DNA of 64,000 bases from CAXXFQ01 sp963674475 (GTDB lineage: Bacteria; Planctomycetota; Planctomycetia; Pirellulales; Thermoguttaceae). This document shows positions 50,670-59,096 of the stretch, in pieces. Within the stretch, counting starts at the first letter, position 1, and each line of letters opens with the position of its first letter. The stretch spans positions 248,001 through 312,000 of the forward strand of contig CAXXFQ010000009.1 of assembly GCA_963674475.2 (NCBI GenBank). Reading direction: 5' to 3'. Under the pieces are notes generated by a model. That model searched no databases, was not told the DNA's origin, and was given only the letters and a program-made list of their open reading frames with translations. The position numbers were made by a program, and so were the translations under genes.

Positions 50670-52520
50670 TTATTTTCCTTGGCACCCTTTCTCCTCGGGA
50701 GCGTCGGGGTCAAAAGGCGGGATGAATTCAACCGGGCCGGGCCGTTGTTCGGCCGACAAGAACGGCCCGGCGATTTCGGCCGCGTTGCGTCGCCCAAACC
50801 GATTGGACCCTTCTTCCATCTCCGACGTGGGGACCGGCGGATCGGTTCCCCGCTGCCAAACGTGGACGGTTTGAGTCGGGAAGGCGAACGAAACTTCCAG
50901 CTCGTGGCCCAAGCGCAAGATATCCAACAAGAGCCGCTCCCGCTCCCGAAGCTCGATCGACCAGGTCGGACATTCAAAGAAACAGTAGAGCAAGACCTGC
51001 AGAGCCGAGTCTCCCAGTTCGTTCAGATAGACGTGAAACAGGTCCTTTCGCGTGTACGGATGGCGACGAACCAGTTCGCGTACCCCTTCGACAAAGGCGA
51101 TGATCCGCTCCGGGGGCGTTTGGTATTCGAGCGAAATCTTGGTCTTGAACCGTCGGTAGCGCCGTTTGCCCATATTGTCGACGGTCGCCGTGGTCAGCTG
51201 GCTGTTGGGCAACGTGACCAAGGAACCGTAAAAGGTCCGAACCCGCGTGCTCCGCATCCCGACCGTTTCGACGGACCCTTCGACCTGTTCGGTCTTGATC
51301 CAGTCGCCGATCTCAAACGGGCGATCCATCAAGACGGTGATCGAACCGAACACGTTGGCCACCGCGTCTTTGGCGGCAAACGCGACCGCGATACCGCCGA
51401 TTCCCAATCCGCCAAGCAACCCGGTCAAGTCCCTTCCGGCGGCCGTCGCGTAGGCCAAAACCCCGGTGATGATCAACAGGACTTTCAAGAAACGACCGAT
51501 CCACGGGACCATCAGGTTGTCGAACCGGGTGGCGGTTCGCTCGGCCGTCCGTCGCCAGAAATCGATCACCAGATCGACGATCAGAAAGGCGGTCCAGACC
51601 CCCGCGAAGACGGCGAAGAATTGGATCGCGTACAACATCAGGTCCATCAATCGCGGAGGCAGCCCGACCAGACGAAGCCCCCAGTACCAAACCAGCACCC
51701 CGACCAAAAGTCCGATCGGCCGCCAGAGGCGATGTTCCCGATGGGAGTCGAGTTCGATTCGTCGGCTCTTAAGCCAGAGAAACGTCAACCAATTGAGAAC
51801 CAAACGAACCAACCGGTTGACCAGAAACCCTAAAACCAAAAAGGCGAAGATCGAAATCCACTGGTAGTAAGGGAGGTATAAGAAACGGTTTTTCACCAGG
51901 AAGGCGGGAAACAGATCGTGTAAGAATTTTCCCCGCTTGACCGCCTCAATTTTTCGCAGCCCCTTGAGAATTTGGGGCGCCTGATCGATCGTCCCGGCGG
52001 TAAATCTCCAGCGTCCGTCCGGACTGTCGAACAAACGGATCGGGTCGGTCTGATAGCCGGTCAGGATCGACACCGGCGACCCGTCCGGCTTGTCCGAGAG
52101 TTGCTTGAGATCCGCCTCCGGAAGATACGTGAAGATTTGATAAAGGGCCCTGGCCCGTTGCTTGGCGGCCGCCCCATCATCCTCTTTTTTCACCAAAGGA
52201 TGATTTTCATCGAAATAGCCGATCGCCTCGTCGTAACGCCCCTCTTCGACGAGAGAGCGAAACGCGCTGACCGCCGCGCGCGGATTGTCGTTCGGGTAAA
52301 GAACTTCAACTTCTTTTTGAGTGGGGTCGACCTTTTCCTTTTTTTCCGCCGCTTTTTTTCCGGAATCGGCCTCTTGGGGAATCAGCCCCGGAAGCTCTTG
52401 GGCCAACACGCCGGCCGAAAAGGCAAATAGGGAGAGACCAACCGCGATGACGAAAAGCCGGATCGCGATCCGACGGTTTTTTACGCTCGATTGGAGAAAG
52501 GGGCCGATACGTTTTCTCAT
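50670..52520 (-). CDS. Mechanosensitive ion channel of the MscS family
   Basis: A 616-residue membrane protein. The ATG at 52520 opens a signal-like helix; the upstream in-frame start at 52580 adds only charged residues. A periplasmic domain (residues about 45-205) precedes several membrane helices (about 225-400). The MscS core is clear: the pore helix region GLGIGGIAVAFAAKDAVANVFGS (Gly/Ala packing), then ITVLMDRPFEIGDWIKTEQVEGSVETVG-type beta-domain, RSTRVRTFYGSLVTLPNSQL and the C-terminal alpha/beta cage. Such channels release solutes on osmotic downshock. The C-terminus has a Pro/Glu-rich tail. It converges with the J-like gene. Confidence 0.9.
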   Translation of the reverse strand: MRKRIGPFLQSSVKNRRIAIRLFVIAVGLSLFAFSAGVLAQELPGLIPQEADSGKKAAEKKEKVDPTQKEVEVLYPNDNPRAAVSAFRSLVEEGRYDEAIGYFDENHPLVKKEDDGAAAKQRARALYQIFTYLPEADLKQLSDKPDGSPVSILTGYQTDPIRLFDSPDGRWRFTAGTIDQAPQILKGLRKIEAVKRGKFLHDLFPAFLVKNRFLYLPYYQWISIFAFLVLGFLVNRLVRLVLNWLTFLWLKSRRIELDSHREHRLWRPIGLLVGVLVWYWGLRLVGLPPRLMDLMLYAIQFFAVFAGVWTAFLIVDLVIDFWRRTAERTATRFDNLMVPWIGRFLKVLLIITGVLAYATAAGRDLTGLLGGLGIGGIAVAFAAKDAVANVFGSITVLMDRPFEIGDWIKTEQVEGSVETVGMRSTRVRTFYGSLVTLPNSQLTTATVDNMGKRRYRRFKTKISLEYQTPPERIIAFVEGVRELVRRHPYTRKDLFHVYLNELGDSALQVLLYCFFECPTWSIELRERERLLLDILRLGHELEVSFAFPTQTVHVWQRGTDPPVPTSEMEEGSNRFGRRNAAEIAGPFLSAEQRPGPVEFIPPFDPDAPEEKGCQGK

Positions 52521-52604
52521 GGCACGTTCCGTGTCGATTCCTTTTCCGTTATCCCGTTTTTTGACAGTCGTCTTCTTCACGCAGGAAAATGAGTGCGAAA
52601 AAAA

Positions 52605-52868
52605 CTAGGCGGCGTCGAGCTGGTCGAGCCGAATCGCCTCGTCGGCCAACATGACCGGAATCCCGTCGATGACCGGGTAGAACCATTCTTGATTTTGGCT
52701 CACCAGACCGGCTTCGAGCGGCTTGTCGACCTTTTTCCCGGCCTCATTCTGCAACCGCGCTTCGGCAATCGCCCCGTTGAGCCGGTCAATCAGCTCGCTC
52801 GGGGCCTCGATCAATTCCTGTTTCGTTCGTGGACAGATCAGCAATTTTAACAATTTCGGGTCAAACAC
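52605..52868 (-). CDS. Trm112/YcaR-like small protein
   Basis: An 87-residue protein with the Trm112 layout: LLKLLICPRTKQEL at the N-terminus, a variable middle, then WFYPVIDGIPVMLADEA, the conserved end that packs against methyltransferase partners in Trm112. Only one Cys remains in the first motif (usually CPxC), so zinc binding is unlikely. Bacterial members are small helpers of unknown or methyltransferase-activating role. It lies upstream of the MscS gene on the same strand, 84 bases away. Confidence 0.8.
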   Translation of the reverse strand: MFDPKLLKLLICPRTKQELIEAPSELIDRLNGAIAEARLQNEAGKKVDKPLEAGLVSQNQEWFYPVIDGIPVMLADEAIRLDQLDAA

Positions 52869-53280
52869 CGATTTCTTCTCCGTAAAAAAACGCCGTGAGA
52901 AGCGAGGGGAAAACCGTTTCTTAGGCTGGATGGTTTTGTCGGGCGGTCGTTTTTCTCAGTGGCAACTTTTTTTGGGCAAAAAAGAACCCGGCACCAAAAT
53001 TGGCCCGGCGCCCTCTCGGACCCTCCCGACCGAGGGGGGGTGTTTCAATCCCCTCTCCCCTTTCGGATCGGACGCAAACCGCTCTTTTGAACATAAAGCT
53101 TCATAAAATGCCGAATATAGGAGATTTATGCAAGTCACCCCCTCTCTAACGGGATTCCGACCGTCGAAACGCCGACCTTGGAAGAGGAACCGGGTTAACT
53201 GGCCCTCCTATCTTACCCCTCTTTATGGAGGGGGACCCTCTTAATAGAGGGGGCGATCTCTTCTCCGATTGAGGTGTGTG
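52869..53280. other. 412-base intergenic region with GC-rich hairpins
   Basis: No gene is supported. Several short GGGG/CCCC-rich stems occur, including GAGGGG/CCCCTC at 53033-53057 and the leader cluster at 53216-53253. Confidence 0.4.
53216..53253 (+). promoter_or_regulatory. Tandem hairpins with alternative pairing, before a lipoprotein gene
   Basis: CCCCTC-TTTATG-GAGGGG and CCCTC-TTAATA-GAGGG follow each other. The first CCCCTC can instead pair with the last GAGGGG, which would exclude both. This lies 27 bases before the ATG at 53281 and could act as a switch or simply be a decayed repeat. Confidence 0.3.
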
Positions 53281-53784
53281 ATGCGTACTTTTCGATCTGG
53301 TGGCCTTCGAATCGGCCTGTTTTTCCTTCTCGCGGTCGGATGCGGGGAGAAAGCCGCTCCGGCTGTCGAAACGGTGGTTCGATCGAACGGGGCCGAGTGG
53401 GTCCAGGTAACCGATTATCATCTCGAGGCCTATTGGGCCGGACAGTGGAACCCGTTTGCCGATCCGTACTTGGCTTATCGTTGGGTCCCTTCGACTCGCT
53501 GGATTTCGCGGACGGCCTGCCGTTCTTCCGACGGTTGGCGGGTCTCGTCCAGCGGATCGAGGAGGCAAAACGGGGTGGATTCGATGCAGTTGGCCGCCCG
53601 CCCGGTCTCGAAATCGTGGGTCACCCTCCGCTCGGCCGGGCCGTTGGTCCCGATCGAAGACGGGCGCGTCGGCCCCCCGAACCGAGAAGGGTCGATCGGC
53701 GGAATCGCCCGTCTCGAGGACCGGTTTCCCCCGGCCCGCCCCCAGACGGCCGCCCGACCGCACGGCGAGTCGGTTCGGAAATAG
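53281..53784 (+). CDS. Small lipoprotein of unknown function
   Basis: A 167-residue product. GAGGT precedes the ATG at 53281 by 5 bases. The leader MRTFRSGGLRIGLFFLLAVGC ends in a lipobox (LAVGC), so it is probably lipid-anchored. The mature part starts with EWVQVTDYHLEAYWAGQWNPF and PYLAYRWVPSTRW, rich in Trp and Tyr, a pattern seen in planctomycete envelope proteins. The second half is basic and of low complexity and could be frame-disrupted, since two other frames are open over the same stretch. No partner gene is evident. Confidence 0.5.
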   Translation: MRTFRSGGLRIGLFFLLAVGCGEKAAPAVETVVRSNGAEWVQVTDYHLEAYWAGQWNPFADPYLAYRWVPSTRWISRTACRSSDGWRVSSSGSRRQNGVDSMQLAARPVSKSWVTLRSAGPLVPIEDGRVGPPNREGSIGGIARLEDRFPPARPQTAARPHGESVRK

Positions 53785-54016
53785 CCTTCTTGTCGACTTC
53801 ACTTCGGTATCACGCCGCCTCCGAAGTCGACCGGAAAGAGGTCTCATCCAGGGAAAACCGGGCCATTCTTTCGGGACCTGGGCCTTGTTTTCTCGCGGGC
53901 GAAGCATTAGCTTAAAAGGACCTTTTTGACCTTATGTCCCGCCCTTGGGCACTCGTACCCTTTCTCCCAATAAATATTTACCCCCTTAGCCGAACCGCAG
54001 GAGAATCCCGTTTTTT

Positions 54017-54652
54017 ATGGCCGACTATCAGGAACTATTTGAAGCGATCATCAAAGGAGACGCCCCCGGTGCCGAGCAACAGGCCCAAACGGCCTTGGCG
54101 GCGGGCGTCGAGCCGGTCGAACTGCTCAATGAATATATGATTCCGGCGATGGACGAGGTCGGTCGCCGCTTCGAAAATAACGAATTCTTCATTCCCGAAT
54201 TGATGCTGGCCAGCCGGGCAATGCAAACGGCCTTGAAACTGTTGACCCCGAAGATGACCGAACAGGGAATCGAAAAGGCCGGGCGGGTCGTCATCGGCAC
54301 GGTCGAAGGGGACCTGCACGATATCGGCAAGAACCTGGTCGCGTCGATGTTGCAAGGAGGCGGGTTTGACGTGATCGACCTGGGAGTGAATGTCGCCCCG
54401 GCGAAGTTTGTCGAAGTGGCCGCCGAGAAACCGGGGACGATCGTCTCCTTGTCGGCCCTGTTGACCACGACGATGGGGGTCATGCGCAAGGTGATCGAGT
54501 CGCTCGAAGCGGCCGGGATTCGCGGGCAGACGAAAGTGATGATCGGCGGCGCACCGATTACGCAAAAGTTTGCCGACGAGATCGGTGCCGACGGGTACAG
54601 CGACAACGCCAGTGGAGCCGTTCACCTGGCACGGCGGTTGACCGGCGAATAG
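54017..54652 (+). CDS. Corrinoid (B12-binding) protein of a methyltransferase system
   Basis: A 211-residue protein with the MtaC/MtmC-like plan: a helical cap domain (residues 1-85, LLNEYMIPAMDEVGRRFENNEFFIPELMLAS) and a Rossmann-like cobalamin domain with GTVEGDLHDIGKNLV, where D99-x-H101-x-x-G104 is the lower-ligand motif, followed by VIDLGVNVAPAKFVE and the LSALLTTTM and MIGGAPIT segments. It carries a methyl group on cobalt between a substrate methyltransferase and a folate-dependent one. Followed after 37 bases by the methyltransferase gene, strongly suggesting one operon. Confidence 0.93.
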   Translation: MADYQELFEAIIKGDAPGAEQQAQTALAAGVEPVELLNEYMIPAMDEVGRRFENNEFFIPELMLASRAMQTALKLLTPKMTEQGIEKAGRVVIGTVEGDLHDIGKNLVASMLQGGGFDVIDLGVNVAPAKFVEVAAEKPGTIVSLSALLTTTMGVMRKVIESLEAAGIRGQTKVMIGGAPITQKFADEIGADGYSDNASGAVHLARRLTGE

Positions 54653-54689
54653 AAAAAAACTCACCCTCTTTGCAACGAGAAAAAATACA

Positions 54690-55547
54690 ATGGACGGTTT
54701 ACGGCTGATCGGTGAATCGATCAACGATTCGGTACCTTCGACCCATGAACTTTTTGAAGCGGGCGATTTGGACGGGATTTTCGCGCTGGCCCGCGCCCAG
54801 GACGAAAGGGGCGCCGACTTCATCGACATCAACGTCGGCACGCGCGAGCCGGAATTCATGGCCGAGATGGTTCGGGAAGTGCAAAAGGTCACAACCAAGC
54901 CGATTTCGATCGACAGTCCCGACCGGGCGACGGCCGAAGCCGGTTTGAAGGCGTACGATCCGGAAAAGGCCGGCGGCCGGAAACCGATTCTCAACTCGAT
55001 TTCGGGACTGAGGACCGACTGGTTCGAGCTGTTGAAAATCGGTCCGTTTCGCCCGGTGCTGCTGGTTTCCGAAGGGGTCGTCGACGGCAAGTCGGCCGCC
55101 TGCCACACGGTCGAAGAGACGTTCGCTGCGGCGTCGACCCTGTTGGCCTTGGCTCATGAGGCCGGTTTGACGAACGACGATCTGTTTTTCGATCCGGGGA
55201 TCGCGCCGATCGGAACCGACACCGACGGAAACCTGGCCCGGTTGCTTGGCACGCTCGAAAAAATGCAAGCGGACGCGAAGTTTGATGGATTTCACAGCCT
55301 GGTCGGCCTGAGCAATTTCACGGTCATGCTCCCCCCGCGCAAGGCCGACGGGTCGCCGGTCAAGAGCCCGCTGGAGAGCGCCTTTCTGACCAAGGCGATG
55401 CCGCTGGGGCTCGACACGGTGATCGGCTCGGTCAAGCGGAAGTACGAAAAACTGCCCGCCGACCATCCGGCGATGGTCTGTCTCGAAGAGGTGTTGGCCC
55501 TGGGCGGCTTCGAAGGGATCATGCGTCTCAGCGCGTTTTACTCGTAA
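54690..55547 (+). CDS. Pterin-dependent methyltransferase (methyl-THF:corrinoid type)
   Basis: A 285-residue TIM-barrel protein of the pterin-binding (DHPS/MeTr) family. GESINDSV opens it, then ARAQDERGADFIDINVGTRE, TTKPISIDSPD (pterin-site Asp), RKPILNSISG (Asn of the pterin pocket) and DDLFFDPGIAPIGTDTDG. It lacks the homocysteine domain of MetH. It most likely moves a methyl group between tetrahydrofolate and the corrinoid protein encoded just upstream. The substrate-specific third component (such as MtaB or MttB) is not in the window. A strong terminator ends this pair. Confidence 0.88.
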   Translation: MDGLRLIGESINDSVPSTHELFEAGDLDGIFALARAQDERGADFIDINVGTREPEFMAEMVREVQKVTTKPISIDSPDRATAEAGLKAYDPEKAGGRKPILNSISGLRTDWFELLKIGPFRPVLLVSEGVVDGKSAACHTVEETFAAASTLLALAHEAGLTNDDLFFDPGIAPIGTDTDGNLARLLGTLEKMQADAKFDGFHSLVGLSNFTVMLPPRKADGSPVKSPLESAFLTKAMPLGLDTVIGSVKRKYEKLPADHPAMVCLEEVLALGGFEGIMRLSAFYS

Positions 55548-55587
55548 CCGGCCGGCCCGGTCGAGGAACCGAACGAATGCTTTGAGG

Positions 55588-55623
55588 GAACCTTCCGAAT
55601 GTACGGAAGGTTCCCTTTTTTTG
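55588..55623 (+). terminator. Terminator after the methyltransferase gene
   Basis: GGGAACCTTCC pairs with GGAAGGTTCCC (11 bp) with an 8-base loop and a T7 run. Confidence 0.93.
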
Positions 55624-55805
55624 TTTTAAACGGATAATAAGCCCGTAGTTGATAGCCGTGCTTCCATTTCACGCGGGCGAGTGGAATTGATCTTTGAAAA
55701 CGGATATCGGCTGCTTAAGATGGGGGGGTATACTTGTCCGTGGTTCCTTAGCTGGATTCAAGCTGTGGCTATCCATGCTTCAAATTCTCTGACCCGTTTT
55801 CCAAA

Positions 55806-57485
55806 ATGAAAAAACTCCCTCCGGATATCGAAATTGCTCGCAACGCCAATCCGCTTCCGATTACCGAAATCGGCCAGAAGCTGGGGATCGGCCCGGACGA
55901 ACTGGAGCTTTACGGCCCGACGAAGGCCAAAGTCTCGTTGGATCTCTATCACCGATTGGCCGACGCGCCGACCGGCAAGCTGATTCTCGTCACGGCGATC
56001 ACCCCGACGCCCGCCGGAGAAGGAAAGACCACCACGAGCATCGGCCTGACCGACGGACTCAACCGGATCGGCAAACAGGCGACCGTCTGTCTGCGCGAAC
56101 CGTCGATGGGCCCCTGTTTCGGGATGAAAGGGGGCGCGGCCGGCGGCGGTTACGCGCAGGTCATCCCGATGGAGGATATCAACCTCCACTTCACCGGCGA
56201 TATCCACGCGATCGAGTTGGCCCACAATCTGCTGGCCGCGATGATCGACAATCACCTGCATCAGGGGAACCCGCTTGGGATCGATCCGCGTCGTGTTTTC
56301 TGGGGACGGGTCGTCGACATGAACGACCGGGCCCTGCGTAACGTCGTGGTCGGCATGGGCGGGGTGACCAACTCGTTGCCGCGCGAAAGCACGTTCGATA
56401 TCACCGTGGCCAGCGAGGTGATGGCCGCGTTCTGCTTGAGCGAATCGCTGTCGGAACTCAAGCAGCGACTTGGACGGATCATCGTCGCCGAGACGTACGA
56501 CCGACGCCCGGTAACGGCGGCCGACCTGAAGGCGCACGGGGCGATGACCGTGTTATTGAAAAGCGCGATCAAGCCGAACCTGGTTCAGACGCTCGAAAAC
56601 AATCCGGCGTTCATCCACGGCGGCCCGTTTGCCAATATCGCCCACGGGTGCAACAGCCTTATCGCGACGAAACTGGCAATGCGGCTTTCCGAATACACCG
56701 TGACCGAAGCCGGTTTCGGAGCCGATCTGGGTGCGGAGAAATTTTTCAACATCAAATGCCGCCAAGCGGGCCTCCATCCCGACGCGGTCGTCTTGGTCGC
56801 GACCGTCCGCGCGCTGAAAATGCACGGCGGCCTCCCGATGAACGAGCTGGATCAGCCGAACGAAGCGGCGCTGGAACGGGGGATCGAAAACCTCAAAAAA
56901 CATATCGAAAACATCCATCGGTTCGGCCTGCCGGTCGTCGTGGCGGTCAACTCATTCGCGACCGACACGGAAGAAGAGCTCAAGCTGATCCAGGATAAGT
57001 GTGCCTATCTGACGGTCAAGATCGTCCGGGCCAACCATTGGGCCGAAGGGGCCGCCGGAGCCGAGGCGTTGGCCCACACGGTGGTCGACCTGATTGAAAG
57101 CACGAAGACCGATTTCACGCTCCTCTATCCCGACTCGTGTACGTTGTGGCAAAAGGTTGGCATCGTCTGCCGCGAGATCTACGGGGCGACCGACGTCCTG
57201 GCCGACAAACGGCTTCGGGCCAAGTTCCAACGCTTGCAAGAGGCCGGTTTCGGCGAGTTGCCCGTCTGCATCGCGAAGACCCAATATTCGCTGTCGACCG
57301 ACCCGGGTCTCAAAGGGTGGCCGAGGAAATTCGACGTCCCGTTGCGTGATGTGAAGGTCTCGGCCGGTGCCGGGTTCGTGATCGTCTTGACCGGCGACAT
57401 CATGACGATGCCCGGGTTGCCGAAACGACCGGCTGCCGAATCGATCGACATTGACGACGAAGGGCAAGTCATCGGCCTCTTTTAG
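55806..57485 (+). CDS. fhs: Formate-tetrahydrofolate ligase
   Basis: A 559-residue cytoplasmic enzyme that makes 10-formyl-THF from formate, THF and ATP. Motifs: an ITPTPAGEGKTTTSIGL P-loop, LREPSMGPCFGMKGGAAGGG (family signature), NLHFTGDIHAIELAHNLLAA (substrate His), GPFANIAHGCNS and the end region AGAGFVIVLTGDIMTMPGLP. The length and ends are normal. In acetogens it starts the methyl branch of the Wood-Ljungdahl pathway; in others it serves purine and serine synthesis. Its closeness to a corrinoid protein and methyltransferase points to one-carbon traffic. It has its own leader, and stem-loop element E follows the stop. Confidence 0.97.
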   Translation: MKKLPPDIEIARNANPLPITEIGQKLGIGPDELELYGPTKAKVSLDLYHRLADAPTGKLILVTAITPTPAGEGKTTTSIGLTDGLNRIGKQATVCLREPSMGPCFGMKGGAAGGGYAQVIPMEDINLHFTGDIHAIELAHNLLAAMIDNHLHQGNPLGIDPRRVFWGRVVDMNDRALRNVVVGMGGVTNSLPRESTFDITVASEVMAAFCLSESLSELKQRLGRIIVAETYDRRPVTAADLKAHGAMTVLLKSAIKPNLVQTLENNPAFIHGGPFANIAHGCNSLIATKLAMRLSEYTVTEAGFGADLGAEKFFNIKCRQAGLHPDAVVLVATVRALKMHGGLPMNELDQPNEAALERGIENLKKHIENIHRFGLPVVVAVNSFATDTEEELKLIQDKCAYLTVKIVRANHWAEGAAGAEALAHTVVDLIESTKTDFTLLYPDSCTLWQKVGIVCREIYGATDVLADKRLRAKFQRLQEAGFGELPVCIAKTQYSLSTDPGLKGWPRKFDVPLRDVKVSAGAGFVIVLTGDIMTMPGLPKRPAAESIDIDDEGQVIGLF

Positions 57486-57720
57486 AAAACCAAAATCGAT
57501 CGAGTAGAACGATAGAATTTTTTCGAGATCCAAAACACAACCACGGTGCGGAAGCACCGGTCCATCTTGATACAAAAAGAGAACGGCCTTTTTCTAGCAA
57601 ACAAACACTAGCGACCATCGGAAGCGAGTTCAAAGGGTCGGTGCGGAAGCACCGGTCCAAAAAGTTTTGGAGGGGGTTTTAGGGGGAACCTTCTTCAGAA
57701 GGTTCCCCCTAATCTTTAAA
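57486..57720 (+). repeat. Composite stem-loop element, copy E (3' end of fhs)
   Basis: Directly follows fhs in the same direction. Two copies of hairpin X with a GNRA tetraloop, CGGTGC-GGAA-GCACCG (57544-57559 and 57639-57654), each followed by GTCCA. Between them lies TAGCGACCATCGGAAGCGAG (57609-57628), matching the module in copies A and F. The constant block GGTCCAAAAAGTTTTGG leads to hairpin Y AGGGGGAACCTTC/GAAGGTTCCCCCT (57681-57710), a 13-bp stem. Hairpin Z is absent. Confidence 0.85.
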
Positions 57721-57771
57721 AAAGCACATCAAATGCCCATCCCTTGCAATGCAACCGAATCCTGAATCAAC

Positions 57772-58209
57772 ATGAAGAACGGTCTCGATCAAATCCCCCA
57801 TCGACCGGGTCACCAAGGGGTGATCGGGATCGTCGTTCGCGGGGAACGCCTTCTGGTCATCCGCCGTTCCGAACACGTGGTCGCGCCGGGCCGATACTGT
57901 TTTCCCGGCGGCGGAATCGAGCCGGGCGAGACGCAGAATGCGGCCTTGGTTCGCGAGTTTGACGAAGAGCTGAGCGTGAAAATCCGTCCTCGACGGTTCC
58001 TTTGGCAAAGTGAGACGCCGTGGCAGGTCGAGCTGTTTTGGTGGCAAGTCGAACTCGACAGCCCGGACGAACCGGTTGCAAATCCCCAAGAGGTCGAATC
58101 GATCCATTGGTTGACGTTTGACGAGATCCTCGAACGGGAAAACGAAGGGCTGCCGAGCAATCGGGCGTTTATCGAGGCGTGCCGTTCGGGCGAATTCGCG
58201 TTGCTTTGA
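57772..58209 (+). CDS. Nudix hydrolase
   Basis: A 145-residue enzyme of the Nudix fold, which cleaves nucleoside diphosphates linked to another moiety. The Nudix box GGGIEPGETQNAALVREFDE is present with the expected Glu ladder (REFDEEL), although the final Gly of the consensus is Ser. It opens GVIGIVVRGERLLVIRRSE and ends with EVESIHWLTFDEIL. The substrate could be an oxidised nucleotide or a sugar nucleotide. It starts after stem-loop element E and has the opposite strand to its downstream neighbour. Confidence 0.9.
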   Translation: MKNGLDQIPHRPGHQGVIGIVVRGERLLVIRRSEHVVAPGRYCFPGGGIEPGETQNAALVREFDEELSVKIRPRRFLWQSETPWQVELFWWQVELDSPDEPVANPQEVESIHWLTFDEILERENEGLPSNRAFIEACRSGEFALL

Positions 58210-58236
58210 CCGGAGGTAAAATGATTCGGACCGAGC

Positions 58237-58938
58237 CTAATACGATCGGCCCGGCTTGGTAGGCTGCCCGGAGGCCGCGGCCACCTGCTCCCGTTCGGGC
58301 CGATTCAGCATGAGGTCCACTTGAAAGCGATTGTGCCGATCCTGTTTTTTAAGAATCCCGGTCGGTCGAATCTTCAAAACGCTTTGAACCTTTCCTCTTT
58401 CATCGACCGACTCGTAAAGAAAGATCCCACTGTCGTTGGTCAACCGTCGGGCAAAACCATAGCGGCGGGTCAATAATTGGACCAACCGCGAAGCATCACC
58501 GGTGCTGCCGGCGAAAGTAATTTTTTCCAACTGCTGCTTCGGGTTAAAATAATAAGTCAGCGAACCGGCCAAGTCGCTTGGCGCCGTGCCGGTAACCAGA
58601 GGGACCCGGTAGCCTTGCAGTTGGAGTTGGGCCATGCCGGTTGAGACACGCGACCAACGCTGCATAATCCAACCGGCCGAGATGTCGAAACGAAACAACT
58701 CCGCCATGTCGCGCACGGCGGGACCTTCGACCAAAAGCTGCGCCGGCGTTTCGTCTTTCGAATCTTTCTCCTGGGCGGGAACCGAGTCCGATTTTTCAGG
58801 CGCAAGCGCGGTACTCGCTCCGATCACGGCCGAGACGCGACTTTTGACGGTTGGCCAATATTCGACCACCCGAAACGCCAAAAAGGGAACCACCCCGGCC
58901 GCCAAGACGACAAAACCCCGAAGTAAAAATCGGAACAA
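58237..58938 (-). CDS. Planctomycete-type hypothetical protein (DUF6690-like)
   Basis: A 233-residue protein with an N-terminal membrane anchor (MFRFLLRGFVVLAAGVVPFLAF), a charged linker with SDSVPAQEKDSKDE and a conserved domain: VRDMAELFRFDISAGWIMQRW, LQGYRVPLVTGTAPSDLAGSL, TYYFNPKQQLEKITFAGSTGD and RRYGFARRLTNDSGIFLYES. This matches, from memory, a family found almost only in planctomycetes (I believe DUF6690). The role is unknown. It precedes no operon partner; the two-component pair is downstream on the same strand, 160 bases away. Confidence 0.65.
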   Translation of the reverse strand: MFRFLLRGFVVLAAGVVPFLAFRVVEYWPTVKSRVSAVIGASTALAPEKSDSVPAQEKDSKDETPAQLLVEGPAVRDMAELFRFDISAGWIMQRWSRVSTGMAQLQLQGYRVPLVTGTAPSDLAGSLTYYFNPKQQLEKITFAGSTGDASRLVQLLTRRYGFARRLTNDSGIFLYESVDERGKVQSVLKIRPTGILKKQDRHNRFQVDLMLNRPEREQVAAASGQPTKPGRSY

Positions 58939-59096
58939 GAGACCACCCTTTCTGTCAACGTAAAAACGGCTGCCCTAGAGCACCCCGTTTTCAGATCGAC
59001 CGAAAGAACCGATCGGCTTGCGGCAGGCGAGAAAAGGCCTCACAAACCTCAAAAAAGACATAACGCGAAAAGCGTGATTATTTCACCCGGCATGTC

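Noticed and set aside
53274..53915. A 213-codon frame overlapping the small lipoprotein gene
   Set aside because: No signal peptide and an Arg/Pro-rich composition. The lipobox frame is better. A frameshift late in the lipoprotein gene remains possible.
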